DNA of 64,000 nucleotides from Nocardiopsis alborubida (lineage in GTDB: Bacteria > Actinomycetota > Actinomycetes > Streptosporangiales > Streptosporangiaceae). Below, in pieces: positions 26,183 to 36,459 of this stretch. A program made the translations under genes and the position numbers. The notes beneath the pieces were generated by a model. That model did not search any database. It worked only from the letters and a program-made list of their open reading frames with translations, and had not been told where the DNA came from. How positions within the stretch are numbered: position 1 is the first letter of the stretch; each line of letters opens with the position of its first letter. The stretch covers positions 108,011-172,010 of the forward strand of contig NZ_JAAXPG010000017.1 of assembly GCF_012396365.1 (NCBI RefSeq). The letters are read 5' to 3'.

Positions 26183-26522
26183 GGCAAAAAGCGACAGCAG
26201 TCGCCTGGAAGCTCACCGCATCCCACAATCCCGTCACAACGGGGAGGAACGGGTCACTCTCCGTCGTCCCGGAGGCGCGGAGCCCGCCCCCCGGCCCCGC
26301 CATCTGCGCCTACACCGGCGACCCCGGGCAATTTGGTCTAGACCTTTTCAAGGGCTCCGGGTATTCGGGATACTTGGGTGACACCTGGTGGACACACCCG
26401 GACGCGCGGCCCGAGGGCCGCCGCCCCCCGACGTCCGGCTCCACCGGGGCAACGCACGTGGGGTGCCGTCGGCGTGATACCGGCGGCCGCTCGCTCCAGG
26501 CCGAATCCAGGGAGAGTCAAGC
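26183..26522. other. Intergenic region upstream of fba
   Basis: 340 bp between divergent genes. It contains the DasR-like palindrome at 26332–26347 and an AT-rich stretch up to 26385 that probably holds the fba promoter. No gene seen. Confidence 0.5.
26332..26347. promoter_or_regulatory. dre-like operator (DasR-type palindrome) upstream of fba
   Basis: TTTGGTCTAGACCTTT contains the perfect 10-bp palindrome GGTCTAGACC, the invariant core of the DasR-responsive element (consensus ASTGGTCTAGACCAST). 12 of 16 positions match. It lies about 180 bp upstream of the aldolase start. Confidence 0.5.
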
Positions 26523-27545
26523 ATGCCCATCGCCAGCCCCGAGGTCTACACCGAGATGCTGAGCCGCGCGAAGTCCGAGGGCTTCGCCTACCCGGCCATC
26601 AACGTGTCCTCCAGCCAGACCCTGCACGCCGCCCTGCGCGGCTTCGCCGAGGCCGAAAGCGACGGCATCGTCCAGATTTCCACCGGTGGCGCGGAGTTCC
26701 TGTCCGGCGCCACGGTCAAGGACATGATCACCGGCTCGGTGGCCTTCGCCGAGTTCGCCCGCGTCGTGGCCGAGAAGTACTCGGTGAACATCGCCCTCCA
26801 CACCGACCACTGCCCCAAGAACAAGCTCGACGGCTTCGTCCGCCCGCTGCTGGAGATCTCCAAGGAGCGCGTGGCCAGGGGCCGGGAGCCGCTGTTCCAG
26901 TCGCACATGTGGGACGGCTCGGCGGTCGAGCTGGAGGAGAACCTCCAGATCGCCGAGGAGCTGCTGGCCGCCTCCAAGGCCGCCCGGACGATCCTGGAGA
27001 TCGAGGTGGGCGTCGTCGGCGGTGAGGAGGACGGCATCGTCGGCGAGATCAACGAGAAGCTCTACACCACGCCGAACGACGCCCTGCGCACCGCCGAGGT
27101 GCTGGGCCTGGGCGAGAAGGGCTACTACATGACGGCCCTGACCTTCGGCAACGTGCACGGCTCCTACAAGCCGGGCTTCGTCAAGCTGCGCCCGGAGGTG
27201 CTCAAGAACGCCCAGGACGCCGTCGCCGAGAAGTACGGCCGGGCCAAGGCGTTCGACTTCGTCTTCCACGGCGGCTCGGGCTCCACCATGGAGGAGATCC
27301 ACGAGGCCATCGAGTACGGCGTGGTGAAGATGAACGTCGACACCGACACGCAGTACGCCTACACCCGCCCCGTGGTCGACCACATCATGAAGAACTACGA
27401 CGGCGTGCTGAAGATCGACGGCGAGATCGGCAGCAAGAAGGCCTACGACCCGCGCGCCTACGGCAAGGCGGCCGAGGCCGGCATGGCCGCCCGCGTGGTG
27501 GAGGCCGCCCAGCACCTGAAGTCCGCGGGCAACAAGATGAAGTAG
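26523..27545 (+). CDS. fbaA: Class II fructose-bisphosphate aldolase
   Basis: 340 residues. It cleaves fructose 1,6-bisphosphate to dihydroxyacetone phosphate and glyceraldehyde 3-phosphate. Class II motifs are present: LHTDHC with catalytic D95 and Zn ligand H96, FGNVHGSYKPG with the second Zn His, and FHGGSGS, the phosphate-binding loop. Length is that of class IIA enzymes. ATG with AGGGAG upstream. A perfect hairpin terminator follows. Confidence 0.97.
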   Translation: MPIASPEVYTEMLSRAKSEGFAYPAINVSSSQTLHAALRGFAEAESDGIVQISTGGAEFLSGATVKDMITGSVAFAEFARVVAEKYSVNIALHTDHCPKNKLDGFVRPLLEISKERVARGREPLFQSHMWDGSAVELEENLQIAEELLAASKAARTILEIEVGVVGGEEDGIVGEINEKLYTTPNDALRTAEVLGLGEKGYYMTALTFGNVHGSYKPGFVKLRPEVLKNAQDAVAEKYGRAKAFDFVFHGGSGSTMEEIHEAIEYGVVKMNVDTDTQYAYTRPVVDHIMKNYDGVLKIDGEIGSKKAYDPRAYGKAAEAGMAARVVEAAQHLKSAGNKMK

Positions 27546-27578
27546 TCGCGGCCCGCCACCGGTTCGGCGGTCCGCGAA

Positions 27579-27610
27579 CGGTGCCCGGCGGCCTCGGCCG
27601 CCGGGCACCG
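27579..27610 (+). terminator. fba terminator
   Basis: Perfect 14-bp GC stem (CGGTGCCCGGCGGC / GCCGCCGGGCACCG) with a 4-nt CTCG loop, 34 nt after the fba stop. Confidence 0.8.
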
Positions 27611-27751
27611 CGCGTTCCCGGGGCCGCGCAGGCCCGGCCCCTCCCCGCTTCCCATGCGCGGTCCCGGCGGGGGAGGCGGGAGAGGGGGCGCCTGGCGGAG
27701 TGACGCGCAACCCTCCGCCAGGCCGGGCCGCCCGGTGGCAGGATGGGGGTT

Positions 27752-28168
27752 ATGAACCTGCACCAGAACCTGCTCAACGAGCCGCCCGAGACGCGTCTCG
27801 CCGACAACCCCGAGGCCCGCGAGGCCCTCGCCTCCGCCGACGACCCCACCCCGGTCGCCGGGCGCTTCCCGGAGTACTCGGCCGCGTGGGCGCGGCTGGC
27901 CGAGCTGGCCCTGGCCGACGGCCAGCCGGTGGCCGCCTACGCCTACGCCCGGACCGGCTACCACCGCGGCCTGGACCAGCTGCGCCGCTCGGGGTGGAAG
28001 GGCCACGGTCCGATCCCCTGGGAGCACGGGCCCAACCAGGGCTTCCTGCGCGCGCTGCACGCCCTGGGCAGGGCTTCGGCGGAGATCGGCGACAACGACG
28101 AGGCCGAGCGCTGCGCCACCTTCCTGCGCGAGTCCAGCGCCGAGGCCGACAAGGCGCTCAACGGCTGA
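27752..28168 (+). CDS. DUF3151 family protein
   Basis: 138 residues, ATG with GGGGG upstream (an in-frame ATG 9 nt earlier is possible). It starts MNLHQNLLNEPPETRLADNPEAREAL and contains YARTGYHRGLDQLRRSGWKGHGPIPWEHGPNQGFLRAL, hallmarks of the actinobacterial DUF3151 family. It is usually found between fba and purA, as here. Soluble, tetratricopeptide-like helical pattern; function unknown. Confidence 0.9.
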   Translation: MNLHQNLLNEPPETRLADNPEAREALASADDPTPVAGRFPEYSAAWARLAELALADGQPVAAYAYARTGYHRGLDQLRRSGWKGHGPIPWEHGPNQGFLRALHALGRASAEIGDNDEAERCATFLRESSAEADKALNG

Positions 28169-28288
28169 CACGCCCGCGCGCCGGTCGGCGGCCGTCCGGG
28201 GCCCGCACGGGATCCGGACGGCCCGTCCACACCTCGGAGCCCTTGGGGCTGGCGGGGCCCGTGTGTCGCACGTGCCCCAGTGCCCCAC

Positions 28289-28317
28289 TTAACCCGGATG
28301 CCCTGGTCGTGTACCCT
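28289..28317 (+). promoter_or_regulatory. Probable purA promoter
   Basis: TTAACC (28289–28294), a 17-bp spacer, and TACCCT (28312–28317). Transcription would start near 28324, just before the hairpin at 28331. Confidence 0.4.
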
Positions 28318-28330
28318 CAATACGCAACGG

Positions 28331-28360
28331 CCCCTGTCGCAGCCTTGCGCCAGGGGTTTT
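28331..28360 (+). terminator. Hairpin with T run in the purA leader
   Basis: CCCCTG-T-CGCA-GCCT-TGCG-C-CAGGGG is followed by TTTT. It is one of the few hairpins in the window with a T run. It may simply terminate the DUF3151 transcript, or act as an attenuator if the promoter just upstream is real. Confidence 0.6.
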
Positions 28361-28410
28361 CCGTGTTCGGGGCCGGAAAGCCCCGGGTCAGGTGTCGAGC
28401 GAAGAGGTAG

Positions 28411-29700
<1,290 letters not shown>

Positions 29701-29740
29701 CCCCCGTCTGTCCGCCTTCAACACGAAGAGGCCCCCAGTA

Positions 29741-30991
29741 GTGAAAGCCCTCGTTCTCGGCGGCGGAGGCCGCGAGCACGCTCTGGTCCGCGCCCTGTCC
29801 CTGGACCCGGGTGTCACCAGCATCCACAGCGCCCCGGGCAATCCCGGTATCTCGGAGCTGGCCGAGAACCACGTCCTCAACGTGACCGACGGCCTGGCCG
29901 TCACCGAGCTGGCCGCGCGCATCCGCGCCGAGCTGGTCGTCATCGGTCCGGAGGCCCCGCTGGTCTCCGGTGTCGCGGACGCCCTGCGCGACCGGGGCAT
30001 CCCGGTGTTCGGCCCCGACCAGGAGGCCGCCCGCCTGGAGGGCTCCAAGGCCTTCGCCAAGGAGGTCATGGAGGCCGCCGGGGTGCCCACCGCCAAGGCC
30101 CGGGTGTGCAGGACCGCCAGCCAGGTGTCCGAGGCGCTCGACGAGTTCGGCACGCCGTACGTGGTCAAGAACGACGGCCTGGCCGCGGGCAAGGGCGTCG
30201 TGGTGACCGAGGACCGCGCCCTCGCCGAGCGGCACGCCCGGGAGTGCGGCCGCGTGGTCATCGAGGAGTTCCTCGACGGCCCCGAGGTGTCCCTCTTCGT
30301 GCTGAGCGACGGGCTGCACGCGCTGCCGCTGCTGCCCGCGCAGGACTTCAAGCGCGCCTACGACGGCGACCAGGGCCCCAACACGGGCGGCATGGGGGCG
30401 TACGCGCCGCTGCCGTGGGCCCCGGCGGGCCTGGTGGACGAGGTGATGGAGTCGGTCGTGCGGCCGACCCTGGTGGAGATGAACCGGCGCGGCAAGCGCT
30501 ACCAGGGCCTGCTGTACGTGGGGCTGGCGCTCACCTCGCGGGGACCGCGCGTGGTGGAGTTCAACGCCCGGTTCGGCGACCCGGAGACCCAGGTGGTCCT
30601 GGACCGGCTGGCCACCCCGATCGGCGCCGTCCTCCAGGCCACCGACACCGGCGGGCTGGGGGGCATCGGCTCCCTCCAGTGGAAGTCGGGCGCCGCGGTC
30701 ACCGTGGTGGTCGCCGCCGAGAACTACCCGGGCGACCCGGTCAAGGGCGACGTCATCGGGGGCCTGGACCAGGCGAACGCCCTGGAGGGCGCGTACGTGC
30801 TGCACGCGGGCACCGACTGGGAGGGCACGAACGGCGTCAGGTCCAGCGGCGGCCGGGTGCTCAACGTCGTCGGCACCGGGATCGACCTGCGCCAGGCGCG
30901 CGAGCGGGCCTACGAGGCCGTGTCGCGCATCGAGCTGCGCGGCTCGTTCCACCGTACCGACATCGCCGAGCGCGCCGCGGCCGAGCTGTAG
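29741..30991 (+). CDS. purD: Phosphoribosylamine–glycine ligase
   Basis: 416 residues from GTG at 29741 (AAGAGG upstream). ATP-grasp enzyme of purine synthesis, joining glycine to phosphoribosylamine. It starts MKALVLGGGGREHAL. It has VIGPEAPLVSGVADAL, FGPDQEAARLEGSKAF, the ATP-grasp core VVKNDGLAAGKGVVV, NTGGMGAYAP and FNARFGDPETQV with the metal ligands. Length is typical for bacteria. Confidence 0.97.
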   Translation: MKALVLGGGGREHALVRALSLDPGVTSIHSAPGNPGISELAENHVLNVTDGLAVTELAARIRAELVVIGPEAPLVSGVADALRDRGIPVFGPDQEAARLEGSKAFAKEVMEAAGVPTAKARVCRTASQVSEALDEFGTPYVVKNDGLAAGKGVVVTEDRALAERHARECGRVVIEEFLDGPEVSLFVLSDGLHALPLLPAQDFKRAYDGDQGPNTGGMGAYAPLPWAPAGLVDEVMESVVRPTLVEMNRRGKRYQGLLYVGLALTSRGPRVVEFNARFGDPETQVVLDRLATPIGAVLQATDTGGLGGIGSLQWKSGAAVTVVVAAENYPGDPVKGDVIGGLDQANALEGAYVLHAGTDWEGTNGVRSSGGRVLNVVGTGIDLRQARERAYEAVSRIELRGSFHRTDIAERAAAEL

Positions 30992-30999
30992 CGGGGTGC

Positions 31000-31025
31000 G
31001 GGCACGCCTGAGGGCGGGCGTGCCC
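31000..31025 (+). terminator. Hairpin after purD
   Basis: GGGCACGCC / GGCGTGCCC, 9-bp perfect stem with an 8-nt loop, starting 9 nt after the purD stop. It suggests that purC has its own promoter in the 175-bp gap. Confidence 0.55.
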
Positions 31026-31089
31026 AGGGCACCCCGACGGGGAGGGGGTCCGAGGCCCCCTTTCCAAGTCCATCACGGACCGGGGCACG

Positions 31090-31120
31090 TTCCACAGCCC
31101 CTTCCCGAACCTGTGGACAA
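31090..31120. promoter_or_regulatory. DnaA-box site upstream of purC
   Basis: TGTGGACAA (31112–31120) is the reverse complement of TTGTCCACA, the actinomycete DnaA box (9/9). TTCCACAG at 31090–31097 makes a partial inverted partner. It is the first of four such sites within 5.5 kb. Confidence 0.5.
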
Positions 31121-31166
31121 CCCGCCCGACGCCGCCCGGCGGCCGGTGCGTAGGAGAGGGAAAGCC

Positions 31167-32072
31167 ATGAGCGGTTTCGTCGTCAGGCCCGAGCCCGTCC
31201 GGGTGGAGGGGCTCGCCCACCTGCACACCGGCAAGGTGCGCGATCTGTACTCCGCGGCCGACGGGTCGCTGGTGATGGTCGCCAGCGACCGCGTGTCGGC
31301 CTACGACTGGGTGCTGCCCACCGAGATCCCCGGCAAGGGGCGGCTGCTCACCCAGCTGTCCCTGTGGTGGTTCGAGAGGCTGGACGGCCTGGTGCCCAAC
31401 CACGTCGTGTCCGAGGAGCTGCCGGAGGGAGCCCCCGCCGACTGGGCGGGGAGGACCCTGGTGTGCCGCAGGCTGGACATGGTGCCGGTGGAGTGCGTGG
31501 CCCGCGGCTACCTGACCGGTTCCGGCCTGGAGGAGTACCGGGTGGACGGCACCGTGTGCGGGATCGCGCTCCCCGACGGGCTGGTCGACGGCTCCGAACT
31601 GCCCGAGCCGGTCTTCACCCCGGCGACCAAGGCCGAGGTGGGCGACCACGACGAGAACGTCTCCTTCGAGGCCGTCGCCGCCGCGCACGGGGCCGGGCTG
31701 GCCGCCGAGCTGCGCGACCTCACCCTGCGCGTGTACGGACGCGGCCGGGAGCTCGCGCGGGAGCGCGGCATCATCCTCGCCGACACCAAGTTCGAGTACG
31801 GGCGCGACACGTCGGGGAACCTGGTGCTGGCCGACGAGGTGTTCACCCCGGACTCCTCCCGCTACTGGCCCGCCGACACGTGGGCGCCGGGCGGGCCGCA
31901 GACCTCCTTCGACAAGCAGGTCCTGCGGGACTGGCTGCGCTCGCCGGAGTCCGGTTGGGACCGTGCCTCGGAGACGCCGCCGCCTGAGCTGCCCGAAGAC
32001 GTGGTACAGCGCACTCTTGACCGTTACGTGGAGATCTACGAGCGCCTGACCGGGGCGAAGCCCGTCCTGTGA
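31167..32072 (+). CDS. purC: SAICAR synthase (phosphoribosylaminoimidazole-succinocarboxamide synthase)
   Basis: 301 residues, ATG with AGGAGAGGGA upstream. It starts with the glycine-turn HTGKVRDLYS (20–29); SDRVSAYDWV (40–49) binds ATP, and VECVARGYLTGSG, DTKFEYGRD and DEVFTPDSSRYW are the signature blocks. It couples aspartate to CAIR in purine synthesis. Length fits the longer, eukaryote-like PurC found in actinobacteria. Confidence 0.97.
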   Translation: MSGFVVRPEPVRVEGLAHLHTGKVRDLYSAADGSLVMVASDRVSAYDWVLPTEIPGKGRLLTQLSLWWFERLDGLVPNHVVSEELPEGAPADWAGRTLVCRRLDMVPVECVARGYLTGSGLEEYRVDGTVCGIALPDGLVDGSELPEPVFTPATKAEVGDHDENVSFEAVAAAHGAGLAAELRDLTLRVYGRGRELARERGIILADTKFEYGRDTSGNLVLADEVFTPDSSRYWPADTWAPGGPQTSFDKQVLRDWLRSPESGWDRASETPPPELPEDVVQRTLDRYVEIYERLTGAKPVL

Positions 32073-32441
32073 GGCACCACGCGGGGGTGATTCGACGCAC
32101 GCGACCGCCGTTTCGTGCCCGGAAGCACGTATGGTGGTGACGTTGTGCGGGTCATCGGAACGGGCGAACAGCCATACGCACGGCATCCCTGGTCTTTCCC
32201 GTTGGCCGAATACCTCTTTGGCCGTTTGGCGGGACTCCATCCCCCGATCTGCGGGTATACCACGTCCTGGACCGGTACATGCGGGCGGGTGCTATAGAGT
32301 TCTCGCGAACACCGGTTCACTGGCCGCGCAGGTCACACGCATGATGTCGCAACGTTCCAGGGGAAACCCGCGTCTCATACGCACACAGGCGAAGCCCGAC
32401 GAGGGTGACCTTTTTTCCACATCTGCCTCACAAAGGAGCAC
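32073..32441. other. Leader region upstream of murA
   Basis: 369 bp of mixed composition with visibly more A/T than its neighbours. A TATAGA hexamer near 32294 could be a -10 element, and GGTATACC (32254–32261) is a small palindrome. No convincing reading frame. Confidence 0.4.
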
Positions 32442-33743
32442 ATGAGCATGGGCCAGGAGGTTCGTTACCGCGTCCGCGGCGGACGCCCCCTCAGTGGAAC
32501 GGCGTTCATCCAAGGCGCGAAGAACGCCGTCCTGCCGATGATCGGGGCCGCCCTCCTCGCGGCCAGGGGCCGTACGGTGCTGCGGAATGTTCCGGTCATT
32601 GAGGACGTCTACCGAGCTCTGGAGCTCGCCGAGCACGTGGGTGCCAAGGTCGAGTTCCACGAGGCCGAGCGCACCGTCGTCATCGACGCGTCCAACCTCA
32701 ACGACCCCGAGCGGGCCGTCCTGCCCGCCGAGATCGCGGCCCGTTTCCGCGGCTCCGTGCTCTTCGTCCCGGCGCTGATGCACCGCACCGGCCGCGCCCG
32801 TATCGAGGGTGTCGGCGGATGCAACCTGGGCAGCCGCAACCTGGACTTCCACTACCGGGGATTCGCGCGCCTGGGCGCCGAGGTCACCGAGGACCCCGAG
32901 CGCAACCACATCAACGTCGAGGCCAGCAACCTCCGCGGCGGCCGCCTGTACCTGGACACCCCGTCCCACACGGGCACCGAGAACCTGCTCATGGCCGCGG
33001 TCCTGGCTCCCGGCACCACCGTGATCGAGCACGCGGCGCTGGAGCCCGAGGTCATCGACGTCATCGACTTCCTGAGCGCCATGGGCGCCAAGATCAGCGG
33101 CGGCGGCACGGGCCTCATCACCGTCGAGGGTGTCAAGGAGCTCACCGCGGTCGAGCACACCATCATGTCCGACCGCATCGACGCGGGCGTGTTCGCGATG
33201 ACCGTCGCCGCCACCGGCGGTGACGTCAGCCTCGTGGGCGCCCAGCTGGACCACCTGGGTGTGGCCCGCTGGAAGCTGGAGCAGATGGGCGTGGGCTTCT
33301 CCCAGGAGGGCGCCGTCCTGCACGTCCACCGGGACCCGTCGGTGCCGCTGCGGCCGATCAACGCCGTGACCTCGCCGTTCCCGGGCTTCGCCACCGACCT
33401 CCAGTCCCCGCTGATGGCCCTGGCCACCCTGGCCGAGGGCGAGAGCTACATCCACGAGGCCATCTACGACGGCCGGTTCGCCCTGGCCGACGAGCTCACC
33501 AAGATGGGCGCCAAGATCGAGGTCGAGGGCACCCGTGCGATCGTGCACGGCACCACCAACCTGCGCGGCACCGAGGTCATCGCCCACGACCTGCGCACCG
33601 GCGCGGCCCTGGTCCTCGCCGGACTGGTCGCCGAAGGTGAGACAATCGTGGCGCCTGGCTATCTGGTGGACCGCGGTCACGCTCAGTTCGCGACCCGGCT
33701 CGCTGCGCTAGGCGGTGACGTGGAGCGCGTCGTCGTCTCGTAG
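32442..33743 (+). CDS. murA: UDP-N-acetylglucosamine 1-carboxyvinyltransferase family (MurA)
   Basis: 433 residues; AAAGGAG precedes two possible ATGs (32442, 32448). It has the EPSP-synthase/MurA fold: GAKNAVLPMIGAALLA with the essential Lys/Asn, and GVGGCNLGSRNLDFH with the PEP-reactive Cys. TSPFPGFATDLQSPLMAL and LRTGAALVLAGLVAEGET are the C-terminal signature. MurA starts peptidoglycan precursor synthesis. The sequence is somewhat divergent (CNLGSRNLDFH rather than CxIGxRPVDLH), so it may be a second MurA paralogue of the kind actinomycetes often carry. Confidence 0.88.
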   Translation: MSMGQEVRYRVRGGRPLSGTAFIQGAKNAVLPMIGAALLAARGRTVLRNVPVIEDVYRALELAEHVGAKVEFHEAERTVVIDASNLNDPERAVLPAEIAARFRGSVLFVPALMHRTGRARIEGVGGCNLGSRNLDFHYRGFARLGAEVTEDPERNHINVEASNLRGGRLYLDTPSHTGTENLLMAAVLAPGTTVIEHAALEPEVIDVIDFLSAMGAKISGGGTGLITVEGVKELTAVEHTIMSDRIDAGVFAMTVAATGGDVSLVGAQLDHLGVARWKLEQMGVGFSQEGAVLHVHRDPSVPLRPINAVTSPFPGFATDLQSPLMALATLAEGESYIHEAIYDGRFALADELTKMGAKIEVEGTRAIVHGTTNLRGTEVIAHDLRTGAALVLAGLVAEGETIVAPGYLVDRGHAQFATRLAALGGDVERVVVS

Positions 33744-33746
33744 GGG

Positions 33747-33802
33747 GCCGAAAGCGCAGTTCAAGCCGGGGTGGGAGCCCGCCTCCCACCCGGGCTTTCG
33801 GC
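33747..33802 (+). terminator. murA terminator, nested hairpin
   Basis: Outer arms GCCGAAAGC / GCTTTCGGC (9 bp, perfect) enclose an inner 13-bp arm pair (one mismatch) around a CCCG loop. It starts 3 nt after the murA stop. Confidence 0.75.
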
Positions 33803-33940
33803 GTTGATATGGAAAACGATCTTCTTTGGCCCCGCACAATGGGTACGATCTCGGCAATCATGCCGTGACAGAGATCGGGTCGGGAAACCAGTGGGCGCAC
33901 ATAGTGAAGAGCGTGGAATGGTAGCGGGGAGCAACCCGAG

Positions 33941-35260
33941 GTGAGTGCCCAGCGTACTGGCGATTTGACGATCGGCGTCATAGGACCCCATGAGGTGGTC
34001 GAACGGGTCATGCTCATGGGTCCGGGGTCCACGGGACCCCTCAACGCCAGACTCATCGCCGCCGCGTACCGAGATGAGCAAGAGGCGACGGACAAGGTCG
34101 TCAGGCTGGGTTCGGCGATCGACGCGTACCTGTTCGCCAGCCCTGTCCCCTACGAGTTCGCGCGCAAGGCCGGTGTGCTGACGATGCCCGCCACCTTCGT
34201 GCCTCTCGGCGGGGCGAGCCTGCACGAGGCCCTGCTCCGGGCGACCCTGGACGAGCGCTACGACCCGACCAGAGCCAGTCTGGACGTGCTCAGCCGCGCC
34301 GACGTGGTGGAGGCCTGCTCCGAGGTCGACCTGCCCGTGGACGGGATCCACGTGCACGAGGAGCTCACCAACACCGCGCAGCTCACGTCCTTCCACGAGG
34401 GCCTGTGGCGCCGCAAGGCCACCAAGATGGCCATCACCTGTGTGCGTGGGGTCGCTGAGCGCCTGGAGGCCATCGGTGTCCCGGTGGTCCGGCTGCGGCC
34501 CACCAACGCGGGTGTGCGCAGCGCCCTGCAGACCGCGGGTCTGCTGGGGGCGCACCACCGTCTGGAGGAGGCCCAGCTGGGCGTCGTGGTGGTGGACGTG
34601 CCCACCCTGCGGGACTCGACTCGGCGTTCGACCCCCCGTTACTGGCGGGAGGAGCTGCGGCTGTCCCTGCACCGGCTGCTGCTCCAGGAGGCCCACCGGA
34701 TCAACGCCACGGCACACCGGTTGGACGATCATTCGTTCATGGTGACGGCGACCCGGGGCTCGCTCGTGACCGCGACCGAGGGTTTCCGGCAGCCGCCGTT
34801 CGTGGAGCGGATCAAGGCGGAGCTGGGGATCGCGATCGAGGTCGGGATCGGCATGGGGCGGACCACGCAGGACGCCGAGGCCCACGCCCGGGCCGCGCTG
34901 AACCGCGCCCAGGCGTCGCGGCAGAGCTTCGCGGTGGACCGCGAGGGACGTTCCCTGGTGCCCGCCCAGCGCGCGCCCGCACGGCAGTCCTCCGAACCGC
35001 TGCGGACCAAGGGACGCGAGACGCTGATCCGGCTCTCGGAGAAGATCGCCGAGGAGGACGGACCGCTGGTCGTCGACGCGGAGAACGCCGGGCGGATGCT
35101 CGGTGTCACCTCCCGGACCGCGCGCCGGTTGCTGCGAACCCTGGTGGAGGAGGGGCTGGCGTGGCCGCTGCCGCCCAACCGGACCCTCCAGCCGGGCCGT
35201 CCCCGCCAGCTGTACCGGCTGATCGTGGAGAAGCTCGACAAGGACGCCGCTGGTAAGTAG
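33941..35260 (+). CDS. Two-domain transcriptional regulator with GGDEF/cyclohydrolase-like middle domain and C-terminal HTH
   Basis: 439 residues from GTG at 33941 (GGGGAG upstream). The N-terminal 130 residues (LTIGVIGPHEVVERVMLMG…) resemble a sensor domain. The middle has FVERIKAELGIAIEVGIGMGRTTQDAEAHARAALNRA, similar to GTP-cyclohydrolase III/GGDEF-type folds. The last 90 residues contain NAGRMLGVTSRTARRLLRTLVEEGLAW, a winged helix-turn-helix. Actinobacterial regulators of this shape exist, but I do not know their ligand. It lies downstream of murA after a terminator, so it is probably a separate unit. Confidence 0.7.
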   Translation: MSAQRTGDLTIGVIGPHEVVERVMLMGPGSTGPLNARLIAAAYRDEQEATDKVVRLGSAIDAYLFASPVPYEFARKAGVLTMPATFVPLGGASLHEALLRATLDERYDPTRASLDVLSRADVVEACSEVDLPVDGIHVHEELTNTAQLTSFHEGLWRRKATKMAITCVRGVAERLEAIGVPVVRLRPTNAGVRSALQTAGLLGAHHRLEEAQLGVVVVDVPTLRDSTRRSTPRYWREELRLSLHRLLLQEAHRINATAHRLDDHSFMVTATRGSLVTATEGFRQPPFVERIKAELGIAIEVGIGMGRTTQDAEAHARAALNRAQASRQSFAVDREGRSLVPAQRAPARQSSEPLRTKGRETLIRLSEKIAEEDGPLVVDAENAGRMLGVTSRTARRLLRTLVEEGLAWPLPPNRTLQPGRPRQLYRLIVEKLDKDAAGK

Positions 35261-35311
35261 CCGACGGCCGGTGCCGAGCCGCACGAGCGCCTGTGAGACG
35301 CGCGAACGCGT

Positions 35312-35352
35312 CGGACGGGGGCGCTTCCCGACCCGGGGGGCGCCCCCGTCCG
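35312..35352 (+). terminator. Terminator of the regulator gene
   Basis: CGGACGGGGGCGC / GCGCCCCCGTCCG, a perfect 13-bp stem around a 15-nt loop. Confidence 0.75.
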
Positions 35353-35567
35353 CCTGCGCGGCTGTGGGGCCGTGTGAGCGCCGCGTGAGCGTGCGCGGGG
35401 CGGTCCCCAGCGCGGCACCGCCCGGACGGACGCCGTGAACGCCTCGTGAGCGGGCGCGGGACTGCGGGGAGTGCAGCTCCCCGCGGCCGCCCGAACGGCT
35501 CCGGCCCGTGCGCACGCACGGGGCCGCGGGTGCGGAGCGGAGTTCGGCCGGGAGGCGGTTCGCGGTC

Positions 35568-35598
35568 GTCCACAGGCTGTGGAAGCCGGTTGTCCACG
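35568..35598. promoter_or_regulatory. DnaA-box-like palindrome cluster
   Basis: TCCACAG-G-CTGTGGA (35569–35583) is a perfect 15-bp palindrome, followed 6 nt later by TTGTCCACG (35590–35598), 8/9 to the DnaA box. Confidence 0.5.
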
Positions 35599-35709
35599 GG
35601 ACGGACGCGCTGGGATCCTGGAACACGGGGGCGCCGCACGGCGGCCACGGCGGGCCGTGGCACCCCCGAACCGAGGCTAACCCCGCCCCATCCGCCTCCA
35701 CCAGTCACC

Positions 35710-35728
35710 GTCCACAGGCTGTGGACAA
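35710..35728. promoter_or_regulatory. 17-bp palindrome with perfect DnaA box, upstream of the kinase gene
   Basis: GTCCACAG-G-CTGTGGAC is a perfect palindrome; TGTGGACAA (35720–35728) is a 9/9 inverse DnaA box. It ends about 42 bp before the kinase start codon, where a bound protein would block or modulate transcription. Confidence 0.55.
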
Positions 35729-35769
35729 TTCCGCTGACCCGCGCCCTCCCGCCTGACAGGCTTGCGCGC

Positions 35770-36363
35770 ATGGACGACCACGAAGGCAGCCGCAGCGCTC
35801 CGGACGGCCGGAGCGGCAACGGCGGCGGCGACACCGGCAGCAGACGCAAACGCCTCCTCCTCATCGGCGGCGGCTCGGGGACAGGCAAGACCACGGTCGG
35901 CTGGGAGGTCTCCGTCATCCTCCAGCGGCGCGGGACCGCGCACTGCGTCCTGGAGGGCGACTACATGGACCAGGTGCACCCGGCCCCGCACGGCGACCCC
36001 CACCGGAGCGGGATCACCGAACGCAACGTCGCGGCGGTCTGGGCCAACTACGCGGCGCTCGGCCACCACCGCCTCGTCTACACCAACACCGTCAGCGTGC
36101 TGGAGGAGGACATGCTCCGCCGCGCCATGGGCGGCGGGGACATCGGGGTGACCCGGATCCTGCTCACCGCGAGCGAGGCCACCGTGCGCGCACGCCTGGC
36201 GGTGCGCGAGACCGGCTCGCAGCTGCTCCCCCACGTCGAACGCAGTCTGAGGGCGGCCGCGCGACTGGACGCCGAGGCGCCCGCGGGGACCGTGCGCGTG
36301 TCGACGGACGGCCGCACCGTCGAGGAGGTCGCCGCCCGGGTCGTGGCCGCCACCGGCTGGTGA
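35770..36363 (+). CDS. Small P-loop kinase-like ATPase
   Basis: 197 residues, ATG at 35770 with no strong ribosome site. After a 25-residue Ser/Gly/Asp-rich start comes the P-loop GGGSGTGKTT (33–42), then VLEGDYMDQVHP. This is the layout of small nucleotide or metabolite kinases (adenylylsulfate- or gluconate-kinase-like). Further on RILLTASEATVRARLAVRETGS is a lid-like Arg-rich helix. The substrate is not known. The gene is bracketed by two nearly identical palindromes (35710 and 36460), which suggests it is controlled, or carried, as a unit. Confidence 0.72.
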   Translation: MDDHEGSRSAPDGRSGNGGGDTGSRRKRLLLIGGGSGTGKTTVGWEVSVILQRRGTAHCVLEGDYMDQVHPAPHGDPHRSGITERNVAAVWANYAALGHHRLVYTNTVSVLEEDMLRRAMGGGDIGVTRILLTASEATVRARLAVRETGSQLLPHVERSLRAAARLDAEAPAGTVRVSTDGRTVEEVAARVVAATGW

Positions 36364-36459
36364 CCCCGGGCCCCGCATGACATCCGGGCCCCGCAGGCTG
36401 GTGAACCCCAGGCCCCGCCGACCGTCCCCCGGGCCGCGGTCGGGAAGGCACGCGTCCCC

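Larger units (their letters stand above)
35261..35769. other. Intergenic region with terminator and DnaA-box palindromes
   Basis: 509 bp. It begins with the terminator of the regulator gene (35312–35352), continues with GC-rich DNA carrying several GTGAGCG repeats, and ends with two palindromic DnaA-box clusters before the P-loop kinase gene. No gene seen. Confidence 0.55.
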
